This document shows positions 1 to 8,508 of a stretch of DNA of 64,000 nucleotides, in pieces. The stretch is from positions 1 through 64,000 of the forward strand of contig NZ_VAHN01000002.1 of NCBI RefSeq assembly GCF_005796205.1, written 5' to 3'. Source of the DNA: Pseudarthrobacter sp. NamE2. Lineage in GTDB: Bacteria > Actinomycetota > Actinomycetes > Actinomycetales > Micrococcaceae. The stretch's first letter is position 1. Each line of letters opens with the position of its first letter. The notes under the pieces were generated by a model. The model did not search any database. It was not told where the DNA came from and was given only the letters and a program-made list of their open reading frames with translations. Position numbers and translations under genes: made by a program.

Positions 1-465
1 GGGACGATTGGAAGGAAGTTGTTGGGACTGCTGGCAGTCCTGGCAGATGCCCTGGTACATGACATCTGCGATCTGGATCGTCATCGGCTTGGAGTTTTCA
101 TCCCAGCGGGGCGTGAGGCAGGGGGCGTGCCCCACTGCGCAGTCCACGTCTTCCACGCGGCCGCAGCTGATGCAGATGGCGTGGTGGTGGTTGTCGCCAA
201 CCCGCGTCTCGTACAGCGCGGGGGAGTGCGGGGGCTCGAACCGGCGCAGCATATGCAGGTCGGTCAGGTCTCCGAGGACTACGTACACGGACTGTGCAGT
301 CAGCTCGGGGAGTTCCGCGCGGGCCGCCGCCAGGATGCTTTCGGCCGGGGAATGCGGGTGGCGTTCGACGGCGGCGAGTACGGCGAGCCGCTGCTTCGTC
401 ACCCGGCGTCCGTGGGCGCGCAGGGCTACAGACCAGTCTTCGTGGCCGTCAGTGTGCTCCGTCAT
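1..465 (-). CDS. Fur-family metal-dependent repressor (3' end outside window)
   Basis: This is a Fur-superfamily transcriptional regulator of the Fur/PerR/CatR kind, cut by the window edge after 155 codons. The N-terminal winged helix lies at about residues 10-80. The dimerisation domain shows the triple histidine at 93-95 followed by HAICISCG, with structural CxxC pairs at C98/C101 and C141/C144, as in zinc-stabilised Fur proteins. The ATG at 465 follows an AATGGAG-like ribosome site. A 10-5-10 inverted repeat and a DtxR-type box lie 16-55 bases upstream of the start, so autorepression and iron control are likely. In many actinobacteria such a gene precedes a catalase, but the next gene lies outside the window. 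Whether it senses iron, manganese/peroxide or zinc cannot be decided here. Confidence 0.9.
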   Translation of the reverse strand, partial: MTEHTDGHEDWSVALRAHGRRVTKQRLAVLAAVERHPHSPAESILAAARAELPELTAQSVYVVLGDLTDLHMLRRFEPPHSPALYETRVGDNHHHAICISCGRVEDVDCAVGHAPCLTPRWDENSKPMTIQIADVMYQGICQDCQQSQQLPSNRP

Positions 466-480
466 GGCTCCATTGAAGCA

Positions 481-505
481 CTTATTATGAATATCTCACA
501 ATAAG
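481..505. promoter_or_regulatory. Palindromic operator for the Fur-family gene
   Basis: CTTATTATGA and TCACAATAAG form a 10-5-10 inverted repeat with one mismatch, in an AT-rich stretch 16 bases upstream of the Fur-type start codon. Its position and its similarity to AT-rich Fur/PerR boxes suggest an autoregulatory site. Binding is an inference. Confidence 0.6.
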
Positions 506-520
506 GTTTGGCTAACCTCG
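502..520. promoter_or_regulatory. DtxR/IdeR-type iron box
   Basis: The 19 bases TAAGGTTTGGCTAACCTCG match the DtxR/IdeR consensus TTAGGTTAGGCTAACCTAA at 15 of 19 positions by eye. The box overlaps the Fur-type palindrome by four bases, so two metalloregulators could compete at this promoter. It might alternatively serve htpX, which starts 143 bases away. Confidence 0.6.
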
Positions 521-663
521 GGGCGGGAAGGCAAAAAGAGCGGAAAGCCCGCACGACGACGGCGGCGCCGGGAGCATGCCGGGCTGCAGCGGCTGGACGG
601 AACTACACCGCACGCTGCCCAGTTTCTTAAGCTGTAACAGCAGACAGGCAAAGGGGAACGGAC

Positions 664-1533
664 GTGCACAAGCACCACAATGGACTGAAGACTGTGGCCC
701 TGTTTGGCGTGCTGTGGGCCGTGCTGTTGGGACTTGGGGCCCTGGTCGGTGCCGGGACGCGCAGTTCGGCGCCCATTTGGATCATGGCGCTGGTAGGCGT
801 TGGCACCACAGCCTACGGATACTGGAACAGCGACAAGATCGCTATCCGCTCCATGCAGGCCTACCCCGTCACGGAGGCGCAGGCGCCCCAGCTCTACCGG
901 ATGGTCCGGGAGCTTTCGGCCCGCGCTAACCAGCCGATGCCGCGTATCTACATCTCGCCCACGATGAATCCGAACGCCTTCGCCACTGGCCGCAACCCCC
1001 GGAACGCCGCCGTCTGCTGCACCGAAGGAATCCTGCAACTCCTGGACGCGCGTGAACTCCGTGGTGTCCTGGGCCACGAACTCATGCACGTCTACAACCG
1101 GGACATCCTCACTTCGTCCGTGGCCGCCGCCGTCGCGGGCGTTATCACCTCGGTGGGCCAGATGTTGCTGTTCTTCGGCGGCGGCGACCGGCGCAATGCC
1201 AACCCGCTGGCAATGATCGCGCTGGCGCTGCTGGCACCTTTCGCGGCGTCCCTGATCCAGATGGCCATATCCCGCACCAGGGAGTACGACGCCGACGAGG
1301 ACGGTTCGCAGCTGACGGGCGATCCGCTGGCACTCGCCTCGGCCCTGGCCAAGATAGAGCGCGGCGTCGGCATTGCGCCGCTGCCGCAGGACCAGCGGCT
1401 GGTCAACGCGTCGCACCTGATGATCGCCAACCCGTTCCGCGGCGGCGCAATCAACAAGCTGTTCGCCACGCACCCGCCGATGCATGACCGGATCGCCAGG
1501 CTGGAGCGGATGGCCGGGCGGCTACTCCGATAA
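664..1533 (+). CDS. htpX: Membrane zinc metalloprotease HtpX
   Basis: HtpX is a membrane-embedded M48 metalloprotease that degrades misfolded membrane proteins. The 289-residue product has two N-terminal membrane helices (about 9-28 and 38-54), the zinc motif HELMH at 138-142, a further hydrophobic pair at about 152-200, and the third zinc ligand Glu in [10 protein letters not shown] (E207). Length and order fit the family. The GTG at 664 is chosen because a GGGGA ribosome site precedes it and the first residues match the usual N terminus. It is read away from the Fur-family gene, with about 200 bases between them. A strong hairpin follows. Confidence 0.95.
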   Translation: MHKHHNGLKTVALFGVLWAVLLGLGALVGAGTRSSAPIWIMALVGVGTTAYGYWNSDKIAIRSMQAYPVTEAQAPQLYRMVRELSARANQPMPRIYISPTMNPNAFATGRNPRNAAVCCTEGILQLLDARELRGVLGHELMHVYNRDILTSSVAAAVAGVITSVGQMLLFFGGGDRRNANPLAMIALALLAPFAASLIQMAISRTREYDADEDGSQLTGDPLALASALAKIERGVGIAPLPQDQRLVNASHLMIANPFRGGAINKLFATHPPMHDRIARLERMAGRLLR

Positions 1534-1562
1534 GCGGCCGCAGCGGTAGCCCCCGGGCACGT

Positions 1563-1601
1563 ACAAGGCCGGCGCACCCCGTTCGGGTTCGCCGGCCTTG
1601 T
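1563..1601. terminator. Bidirectional hairpin between htpX and the YajQ gene
   Basis: ACAAGGCCGGCG (1563-1574) pairs perfectly with CGCCGGCCTTGT (1590-1601) around a 15-base loop, between two convergent genes. The T-rich flank is weak, but the position fits a shared terminator. Confidence 0.7.
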
Positions 1602-1650
1602 CTTGCAGCAACAGTATTTTTGCGCGTCTGCTATCGACGCACTCGGATGC

Positions 1651-2142
1651 TTAGCTGCGGAAGTTGACGAACTGCAGGTCCGCTTCCTCAAAGTCCTTCA
1701 GCAGTGCCATGGTGGCCTGCAGGTCGTCCCGGGACTTGGACGATACGCGCAGTTCGTCGCCCTGGATCTGGGACTTGACAGACTTCGGGCCCTCGTCGCG
1801 GATCAGCTTGTTGATTTTTTTCGCAAGGTCCTGGGCGATGCCCTCCTTAATGGAGGCCTCCAGGCGGTACTCCTTGCCCGAAGCGTAGGGCTCGCCGCTG
1901 TCCAGGGACTTGAGGGAGATGCCGCGCTTGATCAGCTTGGACTGGAAGACGTCGAGGACAGCCTTGACGCGTTCTTCCGAGTTGGCCTTCATGAGGATCT
2001 TCTCGCCGCTGAAGTCGATCTCGGCACCAACGCCCTTGAAGTCGTAACGCTGGGCAATTTCCTTCTGGGACTGGTTAAGCGCGTTGGCGACTTCCTGCTT
2101 GTCCACCTTGCTTACGACGTCGAACGTTGACTCGCCTGCCAT
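1651..2142 (-). CDS. YajQ-family nucleotide-binding protein (UPF0234)
   Basis: This is a 163-residue cytoplasmic protein of the YajQ family, whose members bind nucleotides or RNA; some proteobacterial members bind cyclic di-GMP. It begins MAGESTFDVVSKVDKQEV and ends LQFVNFRS, both diagnostic of the family, and carries the usual two alternating ferredoxin-like halves. The open frame continues upstream, but the ATG at 2142 is chosen because AAAGGAGAG stands directly before it and the family starts there. It converges on htpX. The physiological ligand in actinobacteria is not settled. Confidence 0.92.
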   Translation of the reverse strand: MAGESTFDVVSKVDKQEVANALNQSQKEIAQRYDFKGVGAEIDFSGEKILMKANSEERVKAVLDVFQSKLIKRGISLKSLDSGEPYASGKEYRLEASIKEGIAQDLAKKINKLIRDEGPKSVKSQIQGDELRVSSKSRDDLQATMALLKDFEEADLQFVNFRS

Positions 2143-2325
2143 GACTCTCCTTTTGCGGGTGGGCCCTGCGCGCCGGCAGGGCTGAATCTCTGCCTTCCAG
2201 CCTAATACGGATGCGCCGCCGGCCGGGCTGAAGGATTCAGAGTTCCCTCTCAGCGGACTCACGGAGGGAACGAAGGAGTGGCGGGAAGAGTTGGACCCGT
2301 TAGACAGCTGCCCGAAGGGAACACC

Positions 2326-2580
2326 ATGCACCGCAAAGCCTCCACATGCGTCACGAGAACCACGTCAGCTGCGGCAGGGGCAGTGGCGACCGCCGCAACC
2401 TCCGTGGCGGCGGCTGCGGTAGCCGCCTCCGTCATCTTCAGCCCCGCAGTGGATGCATCGTCCCGGATGGAGGGCGTCCATGCCGACCTCCAGCGGGCCG
2501 TGCAGCTAAACCAGATCACCGAGGAGCAGGCAGCCAGGTTTGAGGCGAAGCTGGCCGGAAGGATCCTCAACGAGGTGTGA
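2326..2580 (+). CDS. Small putative exported protein
   Basis: An 84-residue protein that I do not recognise. Residues 10-38 are alanine/valine-rich and hydrophobic (AAAGAVATAATSVAAAAVAA), which looks like a signal peptide or membrane anchor. A charged amphipathic C-terminal half follows (VHADLQRAVQLNQITEEQAA). The ATG at 2326 is preceded by AAGGGA at a suitable distance. It stands alone between the YajQ gene (divergent) and tRNA-Tyr. Confidence 0.6.
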   Translation: MHRKASTCVTRTTSAAAGAVATAATSVAAAAVAASVIFSPAVDASSRMEGVHADLQRAVQLNQITEEQAARFEAKLAGRILNEV

Positions 2581-2745
2581 GGATCCTGAATTCCCCGCGA
2601 TTACGGGCTTTTTGGTTCGCTGCCGGCCCCGATTCGATTCTTCGGCGGAAGTTCTGTAAAGTTGTCTTGCCCGCGGTTACTGGAAGCGGAACGGCACGGA
2701 AACTGCCGTTCTGAAGACTGCAGCCGGGGTCTTCTTTTGAAGTTC

Positions 2746-2827
2746 GGCAGATTACCCGAGCGGCCAAAGGGGGCTGACTGTAAATCAGCTGGCACTGCCT
2801 ACGGGGGTTCGAATCCCTCATCTGCCA
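2746..2827 (+). tRNA. tRNA-Tyr (GTA)
   Basis: The acceptor GGCAGAT pairs with ATCTGCC. The anticodon stem-loop TGACT-GTA-AATCA reads GTA (Tyr). There is a long class II variable arm, and the T loop TTCGAAT is canonical. CCA is not encoded. A strong terminator follows. Confidence 0.95.
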
Positions 2828-2833
2828 CAGCGG

Positions 2834-2873
2834 ACCCGTCCGGATCTCGTGCGAGATCCGGACGGGTTTTTCC
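2834..2873 (+). terminator. Rho-independent terminator after tRNA-Tyr
   Basis: CCCGTCCGGATCTCG (2835-2849) and its exact complement at 2852-2866 form a 15-bp stem followed by TTTTTCC. It also lies at the 3' end of the convergent lipoprotein gene. Confidence 0.9.
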
Positions 2874-2912
2874 TTTTTGAGGTTATTGCGCGAAGCGCTC
2901 TTGTTGCCCCGT

Positions 2913-3590
2913 TCAGTCACCCCAGGAAGCAGGCCGGGCTTCCTCTTCAGTGCCCATGCCCGAGGGCTGGACAGTCACCCGTGCGACCTTTAAAGGTAGG
3001 TCGGCGTCGGCGGACGCCAGGACGATCCTGGTTTGCTCGCCAGGAGCCGCGTCATCCAGGTTCGAGTTTTGAAGGGCTGTCGCCTCGCGCTTCAGCCCTG
3101 CACCCACACCCTCGTCCACGGGGTTGCCATCACCCATCGTCCACTTAAAGTCGTAGCTGTAGGTAGGGCCCCAGCTCTGGATGACGTCGGTGACCCTGGA
3201 AAAACTGAGCTGGCGTCCCTGGTCATCGAACACGTTCACCATGTACATGTCGACGGGCGCGTTCCCCCTGCGGTTGTCCACATCGGCTACAAGGTAGGAC
3301 ACAGGTTCCGCTCCGGCCTTGACCCTGTAAGCCTCGATTGCTTCCACAGCCGGGTCGGTGGCAGATGCCGGCAGCAGAAAGCTGATCTCCGCACCCGATG
3401 CCGTGGTGAGCTTGTAGGTCCGTTCCTGTACGGACGTTGGTGAATCCACTACCGGTGTTGGTGATGCGGGCGACGGCGGCGTGGCAGAAGAGGTTGCTAT
3501 CCCAGAGGCTGGAAGATCCTGCACGGCTGCAGGATCTGTGCAACCTGCAAGAGCCAGGACCATGACGGGCAGTATGCTCAAAGGCTTCAT
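2913..3590 (-). CDS. Putative lipoprotein of unknown function
   Basis: A 225-residue exported lipoprotein. The start at 3590 follows GAGGGA and gives a short signal peptide with the lipobox LALAGC (Cys17). A Ser/Pro/Thr-rich linker at about 24-50 precedes a compact domain rich in beta-strand-like segments (YKLTTASGAEISFLLP; APVDMYMVNVFDDQG). I do not recognise the domain. The protein should sit on the outer face of the membrane. It converges on tRNA-Tyr and is divergent from the large surface protein gene. Confidence 0.75.
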   Translation of the reverse strand: MKPLSILPVMVLALAGCTDPAAVQDLPASGIATSSATPPSPASPTPVVDSPTSVQERTYKLTTASGAEISFLLPASATDPAVEAIEAYRVKAGAEPVSYLVADVDNRRGNAPVDMYMVNVFDDQGRQLSFSRVTDVIQSWGPTYSYDFKWTMGDGNPVDEGVGAGLKREATALQNSNLDDAAPGEQTRIVLASADADLPLKVARVTVQPSGMGTEEEARPASWGD

Positions 3591-3829
3591 GATTCCCTCG
3601 CAAAACTTTGCAGCAAGACTATCGGAGGGGCACACACTGCGGAAGTGGGAAGGGATCTGTATGTACTCAAATCGCCAGGCGGTGATACTTGCTCGAGGCC
3701 TTCTGCTAGGGGCTTGCCGCCGCCGGAAAATAGGGGGGTTACGTAGCCGCAGTTAGGGATTGCTTTTGATTTTTTGGCACCTGAGACTGGACGAACTTGA
3801 GGGTTCATGTTCTATTCCAGGGAGCAACA

Positions 3830-6409
3830 ATGCGGTACGATCCCCCCTTTCTCTTTGGCAACCGCGGCAGAGGCCGCAGGAATTCCTCGTCCGGTATAGG
3901 GCGGGGTGATCCCCCGGCAGGCATTCGTCTGCATCGATCCGGGAAATTGACCCTCGGTTCCCTGTTCACAGCACTGGTGGTTGCAGTGGCTGCCCTGGTG
4001 GTGCCGGCCACGGCATCAGCCGCTACGGGTGACGTTGGCGTCGAGGGTCCCTCGCACTCAGGGACGGGAACGCCGACAGGGACTAAACGGCAGACAAACG
4101 CGCTGTGGTTCAATGACGGGATCTGGTGGGGAAATCTCTGGGACACAGCCAGTTCGGATTTCGAAATTTTCCGGTTCAATGCCTCGACGAGCACGTGGGC
4201 AAGCACGGGTGTGACCACGGACACGCGGGCAAGCACTCATCACGACGTCCTGTGGGATGGCACCACCCTGTATGTGGCGAGCTACCGGTTCGTCAATGAT
4301 GGCCTGCCTGCTGAAGTGAACTTTCCGACCACTATGCGGCGGTACAGCTACAACTCGAGCACGAAATCTTACACACTCCTTGGTTCATCCCAGATCAACA
4401 ACTACCGCGTCGAGGCGCTGTCCATCGACAAGGACTCCACCGGCCGGGTGTGGGCCACATGGCAGCAGGGGAACCGCATCTACCTGAACGTCACCGCCAC
4501 GGACGGCAAGACCTGGGGCACGCCATTCGCGCATCCTGCGTCGTTGAGCAACGTGTCGGTGGATGACAACTCTGCTGTGATTGCGTTCGGCGGGAACAAG
4601 ATCGGTGTGATGTGGAGCCGGCAGGTTGGTGACAGCACGGACGGGATGTACTGGAGCGTGCACAACGATGGAGCGTCGAACACTTCTTGGACCACTCCCG
4701 TAGCGGCGGTGAAGGGCCAGCGCAGCGGTGACGACCACATGAACCTGAAGTGGCTGGACGCTTCGTCTGACAAGGTCTTCGCCGCCATCAAGACCTCGTA
4801 CACGTCCTCGTCGCAGCCGCTGATCCAGCTGCTGGCATTGGACACGTCGACCTCGGCGTGGACGGCACACACCATCGCGACCGTGGCCGAGTGCCCGAAC
4901 CGTGTGATTGTGATGATTGACGAGGCCGCGCAGAAGCTGCGGACGTTCGCTACCTATCCAAAGCCGAGCGGGACAACGAACGCAGGGGTGTGCACCAGCT
5001 CGGGCGGAGCGATCTATGAGAAGTCCACATCGCTGGGCAGCATCAGTTTCACCACCACCAAGACGGCCCGCATCGTGGATGCGGACCAGTACGTCCACAA
5101 CGTCACCTCTACCAAGCAGAACCTCAACAGCCCGGGATGGGGCACATCAAACAGTGGATTGCTGCTGCTCGCCGACGTGAACGCGACCAGCCGGTACTGG
5201 CACCATTACGAAAGCGGCGGCGGGACCACGGATACCACTGCTCCGACGGTAACAGGTACGTCTCCGGCTGGCAGCACTACGGGTGTGGCGGCGGGGACCA
5301 ACGTGACCGGCACGTTCTCCGAAGCGATGAACGCGACCACAATCACGACGAGCACCTTCACCTTGATGGCTCCGGGAGCGACCACGCCCCTGTCAGCCGC
5401 CGTAACTTACGACAGCACAAGCCGGGTGGCCACGTTGAATCCGAGTGCGGACTTGGCAGCGGGTACGACTTATACGGCGACCATTAAGGGCGGCTCAACC
5501 GGAGTGAAAGATCTTGCCGGCAACCCGCTCGCGTCGGACCAGGTTTGGACCTTCACCACAGCCTCCGCCAGCACTACGGATACGACCCCTCCCACGGTGA
5601 CCGCAACCTCTCCAGCTGCCGGAGCCACTGGTATCGCCGTGGGGTCGAACGTGACGGGGACGTTCTCGGAGGCAATGGACGCGGCCACGATGACGTCGAG
5701 CACGTTCACGTTGACGGCGGGGACAACGACGACACCGGTGTCAGCGGCTGTGACGTATGACAGCACCAACAAGGTGGCCACGTTGGACCCGGGCGCTGAC
5801 CTGGCGGCAGGGACGACGTATACGGCGACTATCAAGGGCGGCGCCGGCGGGGTGAAGGATCTGGCCGGCAACCCCTTGGCGACAGACAAGACCTGGACCT
5901 TCACCACCGCCGCGGCCAGCAGCACATCGCATACTGTCACGCTCACGGCCACCGCTGACAGCTATGTCTCCAGCGGATCGGGTACGACGAACTATGGCAC
6001 GAGCAGTGTGTTGTCCGTCGACAACAGCCCCGTGGAGGTCACGTACCTGAAGTTCGACCTGACGCAACTTGCCGGGAAGACGCTGGAAAGTGCCACGCTG
6101 CAGCTGCGCAGCGCCGGAAGCGGGTCAACGGGCACCCAGAACGTCAAATTGGTTGCAGATGACAGCTGGACCGAAGGCGGGATCACCTACAACCTGCGTC
6201 CAACGCTCGGCTCAAGCGTCGGAACCTTTGGCCCGACAACAACCAATACCAACTACAGCATTACGCTGACGGCCAGCAGTCTCGCCGGTGAACTAGGCCA
6301 AATGCTCTCTCTCGGTATGGACGCCAACAGCAGCGACGGACTGGACCTCAACTCGAAGGAGGCGAGTAGCGGGGCATACGCTCCGAAACTGGTGCTCACG
6401 TACAGGTAA
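3830..6409 (+). CDS. Large secreted multidomain surface protein (two Big_5 repeats, CBM96/DNRLRE-like C terminus)
   Basis: An 859-residue secreted protein. The start at 3830 follows GGGAG. An unusually long basic N region (about 40 residues) precedes the hydrophobic core at 43-60, and cleavage is likely after ASA near residue 64. Residues about 65-460 are rich in Trp/Gly/Asp strands such as VLWDGTTLYVASY and resemble a beta-propeller. Two near-identical SwmB/Big_5 Ig-like repeats follow at about 468-583 and 584-697 (each DTT-PPTV to WTFTT). The C terminus, about 700-859, has the DNRLRE/CBM96 pattern (ADSYVSSGSGTTNYG, YLKFDLTQL). No catalytic motif is recognised, so adhesion or polysaccharide binding is an inference. 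Confidence 0.8.
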   Translation: MRYDPPFLFGNRGRGRRNSSSGIGRGDPPAGIRLHRSGKLTLGSLFTALVVAVAALVVPATASAATGDVGVEGPSHSGTGTPTGTKRQTNALWFNDGIWWGNLWDTASSDFEIFRFNASTSTWASTGVTTDTRASTHHDVLWDGTTLYVASYRFVNDGLPAEVNFPTTMRRYSYNSSTKSYTLLGSSQINNYRVEALSIDKDSTGRVWATWQQGNRIYLNVTATDGKTWGTPFAHPASLSNVSVDDNSAVIAFGGNKIGVMWSRQVGDSTDGMYWSVHNDGASNTSWTTPVAAVKGQRSGDDHMNLKWLDASSDKVFAAIKTSYTSSSQPLIQLLALDTSTSAWTAHTIATVAECPNRVIVMIDEAAQKLRTFATYPKPSGTTNAGVCTSSGGAIYEKSTSLGSISFTTTKTARIVDADQYVHNVTSTKQNLNSPGWGTSNSGLLLLADVNATSRYWHHYESGGGTTDTTAPTVTGTSPAGSTTGVAAGTNVTGTFSEAMNATTITTSTFTLMAPGATTPLSAAVTYDSTSRVATLNPSADLAAGTTYTATIKGGSTGVKDLAGNPLASDQVWTFTTASASTTDTTPPTVTATSPAAGATGIAVGSNVTGTFSEAMDAATMTSSTFTLTAGTTTTPVSAAVTYDSTNKVATLDPGADLAAGTTYTATIKGGAGGVKDLAGNPLATDKTWTFTTAAASSTSHTVTLTATADSYVSSGSGTTNYGTSSVLSVDNSPVEVTYLKFDLTQLAGKTLESATLQLRSAGSGSTGTQNVKLVADDSWTEGGITYNLRPTLGSSVGTFGPTTTNTNYSITLTASSLAGELGQMLSLGMDANSSDGLDLNSKEASSGAYAPKLVLTYR
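5231..5914 (+). repeat. Two 348-base in-frame direct repeats encoding Big_5 domains
   Basis: The unit at 5231-5578 is repeated from 5579 to about 5914 with high protein identity (NVTGTFSEAM, VTYDST, AAGTTYTATIKGG, VKDLAGNPLA in both). The DNA is more diverged at third positions, so this is an old tandem duplication rather than an assembly artefact. Confidence 0.85.
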
Positions 6410-6459
6410 ACCGAAAAGGACCGTGTTACCCCAGAATGGGCAGCGCTTCGTAACAGGGA

Positions 6460-6493
6460 AAGCCTCCGGAACCACAGGTTCCGGAGGCTTTTT
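6460..6493 (+). terminator. Rho-independent terminator after the surface protein
   Basis: AAGCCTCCGGAACC (6460-6473) pairs perfectly with GGTTCCGGAGGCTT (6477-6490) around a three-base loop and runs into a T tract. Confidence 0.92.
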
Positions 6494-6615
6494 CGTATGC
6501 GGGATCCGTTCCGATCGCGCCGTCGACAGTGCCCCGGGGGCGGCGTAGGCTGGCGGTATCGGCGCATGTGCTCCGATGCCCTGCGTCGATATATCCATCG
6601 ATGAAGGAGGATTCA

Positions 6616-7041
6616 ATGAGTGCTGTACGTGAGTTCATGACCACGGATGCACGGTGTATCACCGAAAACCAGACCCTGGTGGATGCAGCCAGGATGATGA
6701 TGGACCTTGACTGCGGATCGTTGCCGATTTGCGGTGACGACGGCAGGTTGAAAGGCATGATCACCGACCGCGACATTGTGCTCAAGTGCGTCGCCGCCGG
6801 CCGGAACCCGGCCGAGACCATGGCGCGGGAGCTTGCAAATGGCACGCCCTACTGGATTGACGCGGATGCGAATGTGGACGAGGCCATCGACATGATGGAA
6901 AAGCACCAGGTCCGCCGCCTGCCCGTGATCTCCGACCACAGGATGGTGGGCATCATCAGCCAGGGTGACATTGCCCGGAATTACTCCGAGCAGCGCGTGG
7001 GCGAATTGGTGGAACATATTTCCGAACGCCACCACGTCTAG
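6616..7041 (+). CDS. CBS-pair domain protein
   Basis: A 141-residue cytoplasmic protein made of two CBS motifs (about 5-60: VREFMTTDARCITENQTL...GMITDRDIVLK; about 70-130: IDMMEKHQVRRLPVISDHR...GIISQGDIA). Free-standing CBS pairs bind adenine nucleotides and act as energy or redox sensors for partner proteins. The ATG at 6616 follows a perfect AAGGAGG; an upstream in-frame extension is disregarded. It is monocistronic between two terminators, so no partner is suggested by context. Related genes in actinobacteria are often stress- or dormancy-induced, which is not testable here. Confidence 0.9.
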   Translation: MSAVREFMTTDARCITENQTLVDAARMMMDLDCGSLPICGDDGRLKGMITDRDIVLKCVAAGRNPAETMARELANGTPYWIDADANVDEAIDMMEKHQVRRLPVISDHRMVGIISQGDIARNYSEQRVGELVEHISERHHV

Positions 7042-7063
7042 CGTCACTACGAACGGCATGGCC

Positions 7064-7113
7064 GTGTCCGCGGATTCCGACCTTGAGGGTCAGGATCCGC
7101 GGACAAGCTTTTG
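7064..7113 (+). terminator. Hairpin after the CBS-pair gene
   Basis: TGTCCGCGGATTC and GATCCGCGGACA form a long stem with one mismatch around an 18-base loop, followed by AAGCTTTT. It lies between convergent genes and may serve both. Confidence 0.6.
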
Positions 7114-7123
7114 ATGGGCGGAA

Positions 7124-8134
7124 TCAATTCAGCGCGATCAGCAGCATCTGGCTGGTGCCGGGAATGCAGGTCTGAAGGATCGCGCGGGGGAAGCCGCCGA
7201 ACACATTGAGGACATCGTTGGTGGTGCCTGGATTAGGGACCTGGCCCCTGGCCGTCACGGTGTAGGTTCCGTAGCCGGCGATCGTCACCGTTTCACCAAC
7301 GCCGATCCCTGAGAACCGTGCCCAGCCGCCGCAGTAGTCGTGTTCCGTGATGAACAGCGAATAACCGTCGTTCGGCGTGTAGTGGATGGGCCCGATACAG
7401 GCGTCCAGCAGCGATTGGCCGCCTGCGCCGGCAACATAAATGGTCCTGACTGCCGGGGCAGCCGGAACCGGTGCGGGAGCAGGGGCCGGTGCTGCAGCGG
7501 GCGCAGCAGCCGGCGCTGCAACAGGCTCCGCGGCGGCAACAGGCGCAGCCGGTGCAGGGGCCGCTACCGGAGGACCGGTAAGGAGAAGTGCCTCGCCCGG
7601 GACGATGATGCTGTACGGGCCCAGTCCATTGGCGGCCAGCATGGCATTCATGTCCACGCCGTGCCGTGCGGCGATTTCGCCCACCGTGTCACCGGACACC
7701 ACGGTGTAGAGATTCGAGTCGGCTGCCGGCGCGGCCGCCGGATCAGGATCAGGCGGCTCGGGAGCAGGCGGAGCAGGTGCCGGGGGCACTGGCTCCGCCG
7801 CGGCAGGTGCTTCGGCGGGTGGAACTTCGGCTGCCGGCGCGGCCGGTGCAGGTACCGGAGCCTCGGGAGCGGCGTCCGCCTGTTCCGCGGCTGCCGCTAC
7901 CTCTGCAGGTGCCGCGCCGGCAACCTGGCCGGCCGGCGTCGCGCTTTGCTGAAGGGAATCCGGCAGGGGCGCGAGCGCCCCAACGCCTACCGCTGCCACG
8001 ACGGCGGCGGTGGCCATGCCTGCCCATAACTTGTTGCTGATGGCGGGGCGGCCGGTTGTGAGACCGTTGCGGGGTTCATCGGTGGCGAAACTTCTGCTCT
8101 CGGTTTCGCCGGTGGTGGTGAAAGGCTGGTTCAT
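7124..8134 (-). CDS. LysM cell-wall protein with a sortase-like C-terminal region
   Basis: A 336-residue membrane-anchored protein. A cytoplasmic stretch of about 35 residues precedes a helix at 36-56, then a very long Ala/Pro-rich linker (about 60-140), a LysM peptidoglycan-binding module at 143-186 (YTVVSGDTVGEIAARHGVDM), a second Ala/Pro linker, and a C-terminal domain at 230-336. The C-terminal domain shows FITEHDYCGG (H265) and LQTCIPGT (C323), which recalls the His/Cys pair of class D-F sortases, but the usual Arg after the Cys is not seen. The ATG at 8134 lacks a clear ribosome site, yet the upstream codons do not look coding. The role is probably extracellular wall binding. Confidence 0.75.
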   Translation of the reverse strand: MNQPFTTTGETESRSFATDEPRNGLTTGRPAISNKLWAGMATAAVVAAVGVGALAPLPDSLQQSATPAGQVAGAAPAEVAAAAEQADAAPEAPVPAPAAPAAEVPPAEAPAAAEPVPPAPAPPAPEPPDPDPAAAPAADSNLYTVVSGDTVGEIAARHGVDMNAMLAANGLGPYSIIVPGEALLLTGPPVAAPAPAAPVAAAEPVAAPAAAPAAAPAPAPAPVPAAPAVRTIYVAGAGGQSLLDACIGPIHYTPNDGYSLFITEHDYCGGWARFSGIGVGETVTIAGYGTYTVTARGQVPNPGTTNDVLNVFGGFPRAILQTCIPGTSQMLLIALN

Positions 8135-8508
8135 GGGTGGCCCATCGGGGTCGGTCCCGGCTGGCGGAGCCACAGTCGTTGTAGCGGGCAGCGGGGCGGA
8201 TCGGGATGCAGCACCGCGGCGGCACCGGCCAATGCCGGAGCCGCCAAACGGCGCACGATGGAGGCGCCCGCATACCCAGAAAATGCGGAGGCTCCGCGTG
8301 GAAGCGGGCACCCGGAAGGCCGGCCCGGGTGACCCGCAGTGCGCGTTTGGTCCTAGGAATCCCGAGTCTAGGGAGCAGCCGGAGGCGGTAGCACCAGTAG
8401 GAATTACCCGAATTTCGGGGACGGCTACTTGATGGCTGCCGGACCTGCTACGCAAACACAAAACACCGGCTACTTGCCCGACCCTTGGCCCGGCCAGGCG
8501 GAAAGCTG
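8135..8508. other. Gene-free leader of the LysM gene
   Basis: This 374-base stretch holds no convincing gene. On the minus strand it should contain the promoter and 5' leader of the LysM gene. There is a short palindromic segment CTAGACTCGGGATTCCTAG near 8350. I looked for the ydaO (c-di-AMP) consensus, common before actinobacterial wall-remodelling genes, and did not find it. Confidence 0.4.

Noticed and set aside
8135-8508. Possible ydaO (c-di-AMP) riboswitch before the LysM gene
   Set aside because: Actinobacterial wall-hydrolase and LysM genes often have it, but the conserved GGGTGAATC-type core and its paired stems are not present on the minus strand.
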